Assembly: GCF_023684385.1 (NCBI RefSeq)
Contig: NZ_JAGSOJ010000005.1
Location: 248,001-312,000, forward strand
DNA: 64,000 bases
Direction: 5' to 3'
Source: Oceanirhabdus seepicola
GTDB lineage: Bacteria; Bacillota; Clostridia; Clostridiales; Clostridiaceae
The stretch's first letter is position 1. The number at the start of each line of letters is the position of its first letter. A program made the position numbers and the translations under genes. The notes below the pieces were generated by a model. That model was given only the letters and a program-made list of their open reading frames with translations. It was not told the DNA's origin and made no database searches. Below, in pieces: positions 1-8,666 of the stretch.

Positions 1-382
1 TCTCTCCAAATTCATGTGCATTAGGCTTTTGTTGGTGTCGATTTAAAGTCTCTTCAAAAGGTATATCGAAGTAATATGCAAAAATTTGGTCTTTGAACTC
101 ATCTAGTAAATTTTCAAATAAATTTTTATACCACTTTGAATTTAAAATACCTTCTAAAATTACAATATTGCAATTGCTTTTTCCGTATAGTGCAAGTTCC
201 AATAATAACTGAATGGCTTCTGTATTATATCCATCTTTCACAAATAGCATATCTCTTCTAACCACATCTTGTGAAATTAGCATTGTACCACGTCCAAATT
301 TTCTTTGTAAAGTCTTGCCAGTAGTAGTCTTACCACTTCCAGAATTACCTCTTAGTATTATTAACTTAGCCACTCCGTCCAT
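1..382 (-). CDS. P-loop kinase (zeta-toxin/AAA kinase-like), C-terminus cut by window edge
   Basis: The reading frame starts at ATG 382 behind a GGGGGAG ribosome binding site and runs off the left edge after 127 codons. The N-terminus holds a clear Walker A loop, GNSGSGKTT, at about residues 12-20. It is followed by a pattern typical of small nucleoside- or antibiotic-kinase-like P-loop proteins (VVRRDML, then a hydrophobic ILEG strand near residue 80). The phosphate acceptor cannot be told from this part. The N-terminal half reads as an ordinary intact gene. It lies downstream of the MATE gene but is separated from it by a terminator, so it is probably its own unit. Confidence 0.75.
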   Translation of the reverse strand, partial: MDGVAKLIILRGNSGSGKTTTGKTLQRKFGRGTMLISQDVVRRDMLFVKDGYNTEAIQLLLELALYGKSNCNIVILEGILNSKWYKNLFENLLDEFKDQIFAYYFDIPFEETLNRHQQKPNAHEFGE

Positions 383-520
383 CGATATCTCCCCCTTCTT
401 AATTGACTAAATTACTATTTATCTACATATCATGTAAATTATCCTTACTTCATACTTATTAACTATTGTTATATAATTCTCTACTTTGTATTATACAGTA
501 TTCTCCTATAAACACACGTG

Positions 521-562
521 AAAAATCACAGCATCAATAAATCTATTAATGCTGTGATTTTA
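521..562 (-). terminator. Intrinsic terminator of the MATE gene
   Basis: A perfect 13-bp stem (arms 522-534 and 549-561) is flanked by A and T runs, so it can work in both directions. It lies just past the stop of the leftward MATE gene. Confidence 0.8.
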
Positions 563-589
563 ATAATGAATTTTATTGTGAATTGAATG

Positions 590-1930
590 TTAAATTTCAA
601 TTGCTCTTGCATTTAATTTGCTGCTTCTTTTAAGCATACAATTACCAATAACAAGTGTCATACACTCGGCAAATGGAACTGTCAGCCATACTCCGCTGGT
701 TCCTATAACCATTGGAAGTATTTTTATACCTATAATTATAAATACTATCCCTCTACTAGCAGAAATTATGATTGAAGCTCTAGCATCCCCTATTGCTGTA
801 AAATATCCTGAATTAATTATATTAAATCCACATAACAGGAAAGCAAAAGCATATATTTTTGAACCATTTACCGCCAAGTCTAAAATAGCTTGGTTTCCAT
901 TAGCAAATAATGATACTAATTGTTCTCCAAATACAAATAAGATAAAGAACAGCACTATACCAATGGCTAAATTAACTTTTGTTGATAACTTTAATGCCTC
1001 ATTTAATCTATCATACTTTTTATTTCCATAGTTATAACTAAGTATGGGACCTATTCCATCCGAGATACCAAACATTATTAGTATACCAAATTGAGCTACA
1101 TAATTTATTGCCGTAAATGCTGCAACTCCAGCTTCTCCAGCTATTTTCATAAAGGTCATATTAAACACATAAGCTGTGGTTGCAGATGCAATTGAAATAA
1201 CTGCTTCTGATGAACCATTGTATACTACAGGAATTATCACCGATTTATCAAACTTGCCTCTAAATATATTTACAACATTCTTTTTATCTAACATTGGACG
1301 TATTACTATCAATAGTGCTGATGTATATGCTAATCCTGTAGCAATGGCTGCTCCCCTTATTCCAAAACTTAATTGTTTTATAAGTAAAAAGTCTAAACTG
1401 ATATTAACTATTATACTTACAATTGTCCCTTTGAGATATGATTCTGGATTTCCAACTACTCTGTTAGTGAACCCAAACAAAAACATTAGTGCCATTAAAG
1501 GTGCGAATATTGATATAGTATTGATATATGTTGATACACCTTTTAACAGCACCTCATTTGCACCTAGTAATACTGCTATCTCATCACTAAGTAACCTTCC
1601 AACTAATAAAACTCCTAAAGATAAAAAAGTAATAACTATGAACGCTGTTTTAAATATATTTTGAGCTTCTTCTTTTTTTCCTTCTCCCAAACTTCTTCCA
1701 ATGAAGCTTAGAGACCCTATACTTACTATCATACTCAAACCTATTATAATTTGCATAAAAGGTTGTACTATGTTTACGCTAGCCAATGCATTTTGCCCAA
1801 CAAAGTTGCCTAAAAATATTCCATCTACTATTGTCTGTGTACCTGAAATAACCATGGCAATAATAGCTGGTATGGCAAATTTTATAAATAATTTATATAT
1901 TTTATCAGTTCCTAATATATTTTCTTTCAT
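590..1930 (-). CDS. MATE family multidrug/Na+ efflux transporter
   Basis: A 446-residue polytopic membrane protein, the normal MATE length, with about 12 hydrophobic segments. The N-terminal signature region is typical (GTDKIYKLFIKFAIPAII, then GIFLGNFVG), and the related half repeats after about residue 230. MATE proteins export cationic drugs or other organic compounds using a Na+ or H+ gradient. The start is ATG 1930 with GGAGG just upstream. The gene is transcribed away from a MerR regulator whose stop codon overlaps the -35 box of a promoter with the geometry of MerR-activated genes. It is therefore probably a drug-inducible exporter. The exact substrate cannot be read from sequence. Confidence 0.9.
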   Translation of the reverse strand: MKENILGTDKIYKLFIKFAIPAIIAMVISGTQTIVDGIFLGNFVGQNALASVNIVQPFMQIIIGLSMIVSIGSLSFIGRSLGEGKKEEAQNIFKTAFIVITFLSLGVLLVGRLLSDEIAVLLGANEVLLKGVSTYINTISIFAPLMALMFLFGFTNRVVGNPESYLKGTIVSIIVNISLDFLLIKQLSFGIRGAAIATGLAYTSALLIVIRPMLDKKNVVNIFRGKFDKSVIIPVVYNGSSEAVISIASATTAYVFNMTFMKIAGEAGVAAFTAINYVAQFGILIMFGISDGIGPILSYNYGNKKYDRLNEALKLSTKVNLAIGIVLFFILFVFGEQLVSLFANGNQAILDLAVNGSKIYAFAFLLCGFNIINSGYFTAIGDARASIIISASRGIVFIIIGIKILPMVIGTSGVWLTVPFAECMTLVIGNCMLKRSSKLNARAIEI

Positions 1931-1950
1931 CTATTTCCCTCCATAAAAAT

Positions 1951-1987
1951 ACAAAACATACTCTACCTAAATAGTGATATGTTTTGT
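1951..1987 (-). promoter_or_regulatory. Inverted repeat in the 5' leader of the MATE gene
   Basis: Ten-base arms (ACAAAACATA at 1951-1960 and its complement at 1978-1987) are separated by 17 nt. The element lies between the predicted transcription start and the MATE ribosome binding site. It could be an mRNA hairpin or a second operator. Confidence 0.45.
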
Positions 1988-2000
1988 TTCACTGGAGTAT

Positions 2001-2031
2001 ATTATAAACCTTTGTGTAACACAAAAGTCAA
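2001..2031 (-). promoter_or_regulatory. MerR-type promoter with operator in a 19-bp spacer
   Basis: On the minus strand TTGACT (2031-2026) and TATAAT (2006-2001) are separated by 19 bp. The spacer contains the perfect dyad TTTGTGT-T-ACACAAA (2011-2025). An over-long spacer with the operator inside it is the hallmark of promoters that MerR-family proteins activate by DNA distortion. The -35 box overlaps the TGA stop of the MerR gene. Confidence 0.85.
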
Positions 2032-2855
2032 TGTTTTTTAATAGGTACTTGTATTTCTACTAATGATTCTTCTATTTGATCTGTAACACTTATATCTATT
2101 TGAATAATCTGCAGAATATCACCACAAATACTATAATTCTCTTTCTCAATATATTTAAACATTTTTCTTAAATAGTTTTCTATATCCCAAATATCCCCAC
2201 TATAATACATGCAAGCATAGATTCCTTTAGGAATCCGTCTTATATATTTTTCATCAATATTCTCTTTATCTTTAATAAATAAAAATAGAACAACTGATTC
2301 ATTATACTCATTTAACTTTAAATTTTCCGGTTTAATAATCAATCCGATTCTATTACTTCCCACTATAGGTGATACTTCTTTTAATATGTTCTCTAATTCA
2401 AGAAATTCATACCTTAAATCAATTTCATTGTTTATTTGTTTATCAAAAGAAATAATTCCTCTTTCTTTAATTTCTTTAATGACAATTTCTTCAAAATTAG
2501 TTACCTGGGAAATCTCTTCAAGATGTTCTATTTTCTCACTTATACTTTCTTCCAAGTGCCGTAGCTCTTTGATTCTATTTTTTAGCTTACAATGTTTATC
2601 TTTAAGTATATTCATTGACTGTTTTAAATTCCTGTTGTCAAAATACATTTGAATCTCGTCAATACTCATCCCCAATTGACGAAGTTCTTTAATTGTTCCT
2701 AATTTCTCTTCCTGCAAAATTGAATAATATCTATACCCTGTTTTAACGTCTACTTCAATAGGTTTTAGTAACCCTATCCTGTCATAATGTCTTAGTGTTT
2801 CAGTTGTAATATTTCGTAATCGTGCAAATTCACCAATTGATAGTCTCTCTTTCAA
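2028..2855 (-). CDS. MerR family transcriptional regulator (BmrR-like)
   Basis: A 275-residue protein with an N-terminal MerR winged helix (SIGEFARLRNITTETLRHYD, then IGLLKP and GYRYY, residues 6-45). A coiled-coil linker follows at about residues 75-120, then a C-terminal domain of about 150 residues resembling GyrI-like effector-binding domains. This BmrR-type layout usually senses lipophilic cationic drugs and activates an exporter gene. The adjacent MATE gene and the 19-bp-spacer promoter directly downstream make that exporter the likely target. The start is ATG 2855. The long effector domain argues against a metal sensor. Confidence 0.88.
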   Translation of the reverse strand: MKERLSIGEFARLRNITTETLRHYDRIGLLKPIEVDVKTGYRYYSILQEEKLGTIKELRQLGMSIDEIQMYFDNRNLKQSMNILKDKHCKLKNRIKELRHLEESISEKIEHLEEISQVTNFEEIVIKEIKERGIISFDKQINNEIDLRYEFLELENILKEVSPIVGSNRIGLIIKPENLKLNEYNESVVLFLFIKDKENIDEKYIRRIPKGIYACMYYSGDIWDIENYLRKMFKYIEKENYSICGDILQIIQIDISVTDQIEESLVEIQVPIKKH

Positions 2856-2902
2856 GTTTTATCCCAACTCCTAACTTTTTTACAACTTAACTTTTTTAAT
2901 TC

Positions 2903-3002
2903 TAGAGAATCCATAGTTAAACTTTATTTATACATACTCAAAATCGCAGTGTTTCTATGAGTTTTGTGTGTGTATAAATTTAGTTTTAACTTGGACTCTC
3001 TA
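2903..3002. repeat. 100-bp palindromic intergenic element, copy 1
   Basis: Imperfect terminal inverted repeats of about 40 bp start with TAGAGAATCC on the left and end with GGACTCTCTA on the right, so the whole element can fold into one long hairpin. A second, inverted and nearly identical copy lies at 51385-51486. No coding potential is seen. It is probably a MITE-like element. It sits between two leftward regulator genes. Confidence 0.8.
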
Positions 3003-3010
3003 TACATATT

Positions 3011-3892
3011 TTATATTAAAAAACTAAAGAATTTCTTTCCTGCTGGAGATAAAGGTACTCCTTTCAAAGTTACTACTCCTACCTTTCGCTTTGGGATTTC
3101 TTCTTTAAGCTTTATTTCGAATACTTCTTTATTCTCTAATTCATTATGGATAAAGTTTTTTGTTACAAATGAAATACCAAGTCCAATTTTTGCAAACTTA
3201 ACTAATAAATCAAGACTACCGAGTTCTATTTCTGGCTCAACTAATATATTATTATCACTAAATACCTTATCTATAAACCGCCTTGTATTACTCCCCTTTT
3301 CAAGAAGAATCAGTGGGTATTCATTCAATTGTTCCAATGAAACCTTCTCCCCAAATTCTGAGTAATATTTATCTCCACAGATAAAACAATCCTCTAAATC
3401 TAATGTTTCAATAATATCTAAATTTTTATCTTCTTCAATAGGGAGGTTCAAGATTCCTAAATCAACACTTCCACTCTTCAAAAGATCTAATATCTCATAT
3501 GTAGTTCTATTGGTAACTTTAATTTTAATATTAGGAAACTCATTATGAAATTTTTCAAGATAAGGTAATAAATAATGAGCACATAAAGTGTCACTTGCAC
3601 CTATTACAATCTCTCCATATTCAAGATTTTGCATTTCCTGAAATTTTGATTCCCCTGCTATTATAAATCCATAGGCTTTTTCAATATATTTATAGAGGAT
3701 TTGTCCCTCAGATGTCAATTTAATTCCTTTAGGAGTTCTGAAAAATACTTTTCCTCCTAGTCTCTCTTCTAACTGCTTAATTGACTGACTTACAGCAGGT
3801 TGACTTATAAATAACTTCTTTGCCGCTGCTGAAATTTGACCTTCTTTGGCAACCTTATAAAATACTTTATATAATTCAAAATTCACTTCCAT
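3011..3892 (-). CDS. LysR family transcriptional regulator
   Basis: A 293-residue LysR-type regulator with an N-terminal helix-turn-helix (AAAKKLFISQPAVSQSIKQL, about residues 23-42) and a C-terminal periplasmic-binding-protein-like effector domain (EIVIGASDTLCAHYLLPYL onward). It is divergent from purA with 132 bp between the start codons, an arrangement in which LysR proteins often control both genes. The effector is unknown. The shape resembles the CysL/CbbR group, but that is not enough to name a ligand. Confidence 0.88.
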   Translation of the reverse strand: MEVNFELYKVFYKVAKEGQISAAAKKLFISQPAVSQSIKQLEERLGGKVFFRTPKGIKLTSEGQILYKYIEKAYGFIIAGESKFQEMQNLEYGEIVIGASDTLCAHYLLPYLEKFHNEFPNIKIKVTNRTTYEILDLLKSGSVDLGILNLPIEEDKNLDIIETLDLEDCFICGDKYYSEFGEKVSLEQLNEYPLILLEKGSNTRRFIDKVFSDNNILVEPEIELGSLDLLVKFAKIGLGISFVTKNFIHNELENKEVFEIKLKEEIPKRKVGVVTLKGVPLSPAGKKFFSFLI

Positions 3893-3954
3893 ATAACTTC
3901 ACCTTATACCTTATATAATTAATATTAATTTTACTTATGCTTATGAGTTTATTA

Positions 3955-3968
3955 TACTCTTAAGAGTA
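3955..3968. promoter_or_regulatory. Palindrome between the lysR gene and purA
   Basis: A 14-bp perfect palindrome, TACTCTTAAGAGTA, lies in the 132-bp divergent intergenic region. Nearby TTAT/ATAA-type half sites around 3930-3950 could be LysR boxes. It is a possible operator for either gene. Confidence 0.4.
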
Positions 3969-4024
3969 AGGGAAACCAAATTAATTACCTTATTATTTTT
4001 TATTAATGAAAGGAGACGATTCAA

Positions 4025-5302
4025 ATGGGAATAACAGCAATTGTCGGAGGTAACTGGGGAGACGAAGGAAAAGGAAAAATAACTGATTTGCTAGCAAAAC
4101 AAGCAGATTATGTTGTAAGATTTCAGGGCGGTAACAATGCTGGCCATACTATAATTAATGAGTACGGTAAATTTCAGCTTCATTTATTGCCATCAGGAGT
4201 ATTTAATCAAGATACAATAAACGTTTTAGCAACAGGAGTAGCAGTAAATATTGAGGCTTTCCTAAAAGAATATAATGAATTACTATCTCGTGGAGTTCCT
4301 AAACCTAATATTATCATTTCTGACAGAGCTCAAGTTGTTCTTCCACATCACCTATTGTTTGATAAATATGAAGAAGAAAGATTAGGTAATGAAAAATTTG
4401 GATCAACGCAATCTGGAATTGCCCCTTTTTATACTGACAAATACAACAAAATCGGAATACAAGTTATTGATCTTTTCGAAAAAGAATCATTGTTGAAAAA
4501 GATTGAAAGAAATATAGAGAAGAAAAATGTTTTACTTAAACACCTTTACAAAAAGCCTCTTTTAGATGCAAACGAAATCTGTGATTATTTATTTGAACTT
4601 GGAAAAAATATTGAACCATTTATTTCTGATACATCTAAAGAGCTAACTGACGCTATAGCTAATAAAAAGAAGATTCTAATGGAAGGTCAATTAGGAGCTC
4701 TTAAAGATCCAGACCATGGTATTTATCCAATGACAACTTCTTCTTCTCCTTTAGCATGTTTCGCCCCTGTTGGAGCTGGTGTTCCAGCAAGCTCAATCAG
4801 CGAAGTAGTTACTGTTGTAAAGGCTTATTCAAGCAGTGTTGGAGCAGGACCTTTTGTTTCAGAAATCTTTGGTTCTGAAGCTGAGGAGCTTAGAAAGCTT
4901 GGTGGTGATAATGGAGAATATGGAGCAACTACTGGTCGTCCAAGAAGAATGGGATGGTTTGATGTTGTTGCTACAAAATATGGTTGTAGAATTCAAGGTA
5001 CAACTGGAGTTGCACTATCATTACTTGATGTTCTTGGATATTTAAAAGAAATTCCTGTTTGTGCTGCATATGAAGTTAATGGCACTACAGTTCATGATTT
5101 CCCACCAACTCAAGTATTAGAACAAGCTAAACCTGTTATAGAATATTTACCAGGATGGAATACAGATATTTCACATATACGAAATTATAATGCTTTACCA
5201 CAAGAAGCAAAGAACTATATTAACTACATTGAAGAAAAGATTGGTTTCCCAATAAAGTATATATCAGTGGGACCTGAAAGAGATGCTATTATATTTAGAT
5301 AG
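4025..5302 (+). CDS. purA: Adenylosuccinate synthetase
   Basis: PurA joins IMP and aspartate using GTP to make adenylosuccinate, the first committed step to AMP, in the cytoplasm. The 425-residue length is standard. The N-terminus carries the GTP-binding and catalytic motif NWGDEGKGK (residues 10-18) with the catalytic Asp, and the catalytic His lies in NNAGHTI (about residue 43). The later signature GATTGRPRRMGWFD is also present. The start is ATG 4025 with AAAGGAG 8 nt upstream. A strong terminator follows, so the gene is probably monocistronic. The divergent LysR gene may regulate it. Confidence 0.97.
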   Translation: MGITAIVGGNWGDEGKGKITDLLAKQADYVVRFQGGNNAGHTIINEYGKFQLHLLPSGVFNQDTINVLATGVAVNIEAFLKEYNELLSRGVPKPNIIISDRAQVVLPHHLLFDKYEEERLGNEKFGSTQSGIAPFYTDKYNKIGIQVIDLFEKESLLKKIERNIEKKNVLLKHLYKKPLLDANEICDYLFELGKNIEPFISDTSKELTDAIANKKKILMEGQLGALKDPDHGIYPMTTSSSPLACFAPVGAGVPASSISEVVTVVKAYSSSVGAGPFVSEIFGSEAEELRKLGGDNGEYGATTGRPRRMGWFDVVATKYGCRIQGTTGVALSLLDVLGYLKEIPVCAAYEVNGTTVHDFPPTQVLEQAKPVIEYLPGWNTDISHIRNYNALPQEAKNYINYIEEKIGFPIKYISVGPERDAIIFR

Positions 5303-5330
5303 TTATATGTAGACCTTCTTATTCTAGATG

Positions 5331-5366
5331 AAGGAGCAGTTAAGAAATGAACTGCTCCTTTTTTTA
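5331..5366 (+). terminator. purA terminator
   Basis: An 11-bp perfect stem (AAGGAGCAGTT and its complement) with an 8-nt loop is followed by a run of seven T. Confidence 0.9.
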
Positions 5367-5500
5367 TACTCATCAACAATCATATTCTATATGGTCATTA
5401 AATGATATTATTTAACTTCTTAATAGATATAGTATGATATAATGATTTAGAATTATATCATAGAGAACAAAATGAAATCGAAATTTGAAAGGTTGATTAA

Positions 5501-6250
5501 ATGAATAATTATAAAATGTTAATTGCATATGATGGCAGACGCTACAAGGGTTGGAAACATGAAAAGAAAGATAGTGCAGATAAATCCATACAGGGTAAAC
5601 TAGAAGGAATTTTATCAAAACTATATAATACAAATATAGAAGTTATAGGGGCTGTAAATACTGATGCTGGTGTTCATGCGTTAGGTCAGGTTGCAAATTT
5701 CAAAGCACCGGATATTGACTTAAGTGAAAAGGAAATACACCTGTATATTGAAAAATATCTTACAGAAGATATTATTGTTAAATCTCTTAAAAAAGTTGAT
5801 GATAGATTTCATAGTAGATTAAACAATAAAAAAATAACTTATCAGTATAGACTTTGGAAAAAAGACTCTAAGGATTTCTTATTGTTTGAAAGATATCAAA
5901 CTTATAGATTAAAAGAAATATTAAATATAAAGGGTATGCAACTTGGAGCAGAAAGATTAGTTGGAAAACATGATTTTTCAGCATTCACAAACAAAGGTAA
6001 GAGCAAAAACACTGTTAAAGAGTTATTTGATGTTAATGTTAAAGAAACCGATAATGAAATACAGATTAACATTACTGGAAATGATTTCTTGGTAAATATG
6101 GAACGTTTTATTGTTGGAACTTTAATGCAAATTGGATCAGGGCAAAAAAATGTGAGCTCAATTGATGATGCATTTGCAACTTTAAATAAAGATCATGTTG
6201 GACATAAGGCAATGGCTCATTCTCTTTGTCTAATGGAAGTTTTATATTAG
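5501..6250 (+). CDS. truA: TruA-family tRNA pseudouridine synthase (divergent paralogue)
   Basis: A 249-residue TruA-like protein. TruA makes pseudouridine at positions 38-40 of the tRNA anticodon stem-loop. The catalytic Asp is kept at about residue 55 in NTDAGVHA, and downstream blocks match the family (RFHSR, KHDFSAFTNKG, DFLVNMERFIVGTL). The usual GRTDAG motif reads VNTDAG here, so the conserved Arg before the catalytic Asp is Asn. Many clostridia carry more than one TruA. This copy is likely the accessory one, lying outside the usual ribosomal-protein operon. Its start has only a weak site (AAAGGTTGATTAA). Confidence 0.88.
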   Translation: MNNYKMLIAYDGRRYKGWKHEKKDSADKSIQGKLEGILSKLYNTNIEVIGAVNTDAGVHALGQVANFKAPDIDLSEKEIHLYIEKYLTEDIIVKSLKKVDDRFHSRLNNKKITYQYRLWKKDSKDFLLFERYQTYRLKEILNIKGMQLGAERLVGKHDFSAFTNKGKSKNTVKELFDVNVKETDNEIQINITGNDFLVNMERFIVGTLMQIGSGQKNVSSIDDAFATLNKDHVGHKAMAHSLCLMEVLY

Positions 6251-6303
6251 TAGGAATGATAAACAGAGGTATTCTTTTTAAGAATATCTCTGTTATTAAT
6301 ATA

Positions 6304-6333
6304 TATTGTTTTCACTCTATTTTCTGTCTTAAG
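6304..6333. repeat. 30-bp direct repeat, copy 1
   Basis: The 30-bp sequence beginning TATTGTTTTCACTCT and ending GTCTTAAG recurs with two transitions at 7776-7805, in the same orientation. The pair brackets the RlmI-like gene. Confidence 0.7.
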
Positions 6334-6348
6334 CTTATTGACTCAAAG

Positions 6349-7557
6349 CTAACGTTTAATTTTCTTTATAAAAACAACTTTAAGATAGTTACTTTCTTCA
6401 TATTCCTTTATGCTTCTAAAATCTGATGGTAGTGCAAACTCCTCTAAGATTTTATACTTACCATGTATTTCTTTGAATGCAGTATCGATAAAACCTTTAA
6501 ATTTTGTCATATTAAAAGAACTACAATTTGTAGATGCTACTATTACACCATTATCTTCTGTTATGGCAATTGCTTCTTTAAGAAGATTTTTATAATCATT
6601 TGCTGCACTAAATTTAAACTTCTTCGACTTAGCATAACTTGGAGGATCAAGTATAACCATATCAAATTTTAACTCTTTCTTTAAAGCATACTTAAAGTAA
6701 TTAAACACATCTTCCACAACTATATCATGAGCTTCATAATCTATTCCGTTTATGCTAAATTGTTCAATTGTCTTTGCTAAACTTCTATTTGCAAGATCAA
6801 CACTGGTTGTTTTTTTTGCTCCTCCTAGAGCTGCATACACTGAGAATGCACCCGTATAAGAAAATGTATTTAATACCGTCTTTCCTTTTGAATACTTATT
6901 TCTAATAGTTTTTCGTACATTCCTTTGATCCAAAAACACTCCAACCATAGCGCCTTCATTCAAATATATAGCGAAATTAACTCCATTTTCTTTTACTATA
7001 ATGGGAAATTGCCCTCTTTCACCAAGAACAAATCCATCCTCTTCAATATATTTACCTTGTGTATCAAATCTCTTTTTCTGATACATAGCCTTGAATTCAA
7101 CCAATCTTTTTAATGAATTTATTACATGATCTCTAAACTTGTAAATACCTTTACTGTACCAGTTTATTAAGTAATAACCATCAAAATAGTCAATAGTTAA
7201 ACCACCTATACCGTCACCCTCTCCATTAAACACCCTAAAGGCATTTGTATCACGACTATTATAAAGAGATACTCTCTTGTTTAAAGCAGATACTATCTTC
7301 TTTTCAAAAAAACTAATATCTATCTTTTCATTTTCTTTTCTACTAAGAATCCAGCCATATCCTTTATTCTGTTTTCCATAATATCCTCTTGCAATGAATT
7401 TATTTCTTTCATCTACTAGCTTAACTATATCCCCTTCTTTATCAAAAACATCAATATTTATTATTGCTTCCTTGAAAATTAATGGATATCCACTTTTGAA
7501 TTTATCTACAAACCTTGATTTCACCTTTACAGTAATTTCTTTTTTCATTTTTTCCAT
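6349..7557 (-). CDS. Class I SAM-dependent rRNA methyltransferase (RlmI/RlmK-like, PUA domain)
   Basis: A 402-residue protein with an N-terminal PUA-type RNA-binding domain (about residues 8-90) and a C-terminal Rossmann methyltransferase. Motif I is VLNTFSYTGAFSVYA (about 228-242), motif IV is LDPPSY (about 303-308), and a Cys follows in STNCSS (about 342-347), the pattern of RNA m5C methyltransferases such as RlmI. It probably methylates a 23S rRNA cytosine. The start is uncertain: ATG 7557 has no clear ribosome site, while the ATG three codons in (7548) is preceded by GGATGG. Direct repeats of 30 bp flank the gene. Confidence 0.9.
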   Translation of the reverse strand: MEKMKKEITVKVKSRFVDKFKSGYPLIFKEAIINIDVFDKEGDIVKLVDERNKFIARGYYGKQNKGYGWILSRKENEKIDISFFEKKIVSALNKRVSLYNSRDTNAFRVFNGEGDGIGGLTIDYFDGYYLINWYSKGIYKFRDHVINSLKRLVEFKAMYQKKRFDTQGKYIEEDGFVLGERGQFPIIVKENGVNFAIYLNEGAMVGVFLDQRNVRKTIRNKYSKGKTVLNTFSYTGAFSVYAALGGAKKTTSVDLANRSLAKTIEQFSINGIDYEAHDIVVEDVFNYFKYALKKELKFDMVILDPPSYAKSKKFKFSAANDYKNLLKEAIAITEDNGVIVASTNCSSFNMTKFKGFIDTAFKEIHGKYKILEEFALPSDFRSIKEYEESNYLKVVFIKKIKR

Positions 7558-7720
7558 CCAATCTTTTATTTTTTATTTTACTTATTCTTGACTTTCTTGC
7601 CCTATAATACTCTTCATTCTTATAAACAAAGCTATTCTTTATTTATTATATCATTAAGTAGTATCATTTTAATAAATTAATAAAACATTAATATATCTTC
7701 ACCATAATAAAAAACTATAT

Positions 7721-7752
7721 AAAAAAACACGCTAGTCATTCTAACTAGCGTG
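7721..7752 (-). terminator. Terminator of the flavin/ferredoxin gene
   Basis: A 9-bp stem (CACGCTAGT at 7728-7736 and its complement at 7744-7752) is followed on the minus strand by seven T. It lies about 75 bp downstream of the leftward gene. Confidence 0.85.
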
Positions 7753-7775
7753 AGTTTGTTGACAAAGTCACAAAA

Positions 7776-7805
7776 TATTGTTTTCACTCTGTTTTCCGTC
7801 TTAAG
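7776..7805. repeat. 30-bp direct repeat, copy 2
   Basis: The same 30-bp sequence as at 6304-6333 with two changes (A to G, T to C). It lies just past the terminator of the neighbouring leftward gene. Confidence 0.7.
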
Positions 7806-7827
7806 AGTTTTATTTATCCTACTGTAC

Positions 7828-8505
7828 TTAAAATGTTAATGACTCTTCAATTGCATTGACCGGACACGCCATTAGGCAACTTCCACAATCATCACAACGA
7901 TCCTCACGCACCTTGTAAGGAGTGCCTTCTTCAATTGCTTTGAAAGTACATACCTTTTTACATTTGCCACATTCAATACAAGCATCTGTGATTCTTACAC
8001 CTGCTGGATTAAAAGGAACTCCCCCAAAAGAAAACCTTTTTCTTAAAAGTTTATGGTCGCGATTTATACAATCAAAATCCACATCAAAAATTTCTCCCTT
8101 AGCTTTATATATAACAAAATTTCCTTCAGCCATAGCAGGATATTTATCAATGTCATTAGCTGCACTCATTAGCGCCTTATTTGTCTTTGCCTTTTCTTTA
8201 ATAATTTCTGGTGCTACTTTTTTAACGTCACCAATCAAACGTATTGTATAACTAGGTGGAAAATTTGGTGTGCCCTCTTCTTCATATCCTAAACACTTAC
8301 TATCTGATATTCCACAGACTGTCACTTTTCCCGTCTCAATTAACTGTCTACCGAATGGTTTATTAGCCATTGTTCTGAAATATATACCGTCCTCGTCACA
8401 ACCATTAAAGTGAGCTATTCTTGAATGTACTTCATCACCATTAATAGTTGAAAAAACTAATACACCAATGTTATTTATAAGTTCGTAAATTTCTTTAATT
8501 TCCAT
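7828..8505 (-). CDS. Pyridoxamine-phosphate-oxidase-like flavin protein fused to a 2[4Fe-4S] ferredoxin domain
   Basis: A 225-residue fusion. Residues 1-140 form a split-barrel FMN-binding domain of the pyridoxamine 5'-phosphate oxidase type (VLVFSTINGDEVHSRIAHF, then FRTMANKPFGRQL). Residues about 165-220 hold two clustered CxxCxxCxxxC motifs (CIECGKCKKVC and CDDCGSCLMAC followed by P) for two [4Fe-4S] clusters. Such proteins are common in anaerobes and probably pass electrons between ferredoxin-like clusters and a flavin. The substrate is unknown. The start is ATG 8505 with GGAGG 6 nt upstream. The gene is monocistronic, with its own terminator. Confidence 0.88.
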   Translation of the reverse strand: MEIKEIYELINNIGVLVFSTINGDEVHSRIAHFNGCDEDGIYFRTMANKPFGRQLIETGKVTVCGISDSKCLGYEEEGTPNFPPSYTIRLIGDVKKVAPEIIKEKAKTNKALMSAANDIDKYPAMAEGNFVIYKAKGEIFDVDFDCINRDHKLLRKRFSFGGVPFNPAGVRITDACIECGKCKKVCTFKAIEEGTPYKVREDRCDDCGSCLMACPVNAIEESLTF

Positions 8506-8593
8506 AATTACCTCCTTATTTTAAACTCAAAAATTTATGCATAACAATATTATAGTTACTAATTGGTATCAATGTAATGTATTTATTAAACAA

Positions 8594-8638
8594 AAAACAG
8601 TAAGAACGACACTAATAAAGTGTGATTCTTACTGTTTT
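8594..8638 (-). terminator. Terminator of the WrbA-like gene
   Basis: A 13-bp perfect stem (8594-8606 and 8626-8638) with an inner CACT/AGTG pairing has T-rich flanks in both directions. Confidence 0.8.
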
Positions 8639-8666
8639 AACTGTTTTATATTGAACTATTATTCTA

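Noticed and set aside
2899..3010. Palindromic element as a simple terminator of the LysR or MerR genes
   Set aside because: It lies at the 5' side of the MerR gene and recurs in inverted form far away, which fits a repeat better than a terminator.
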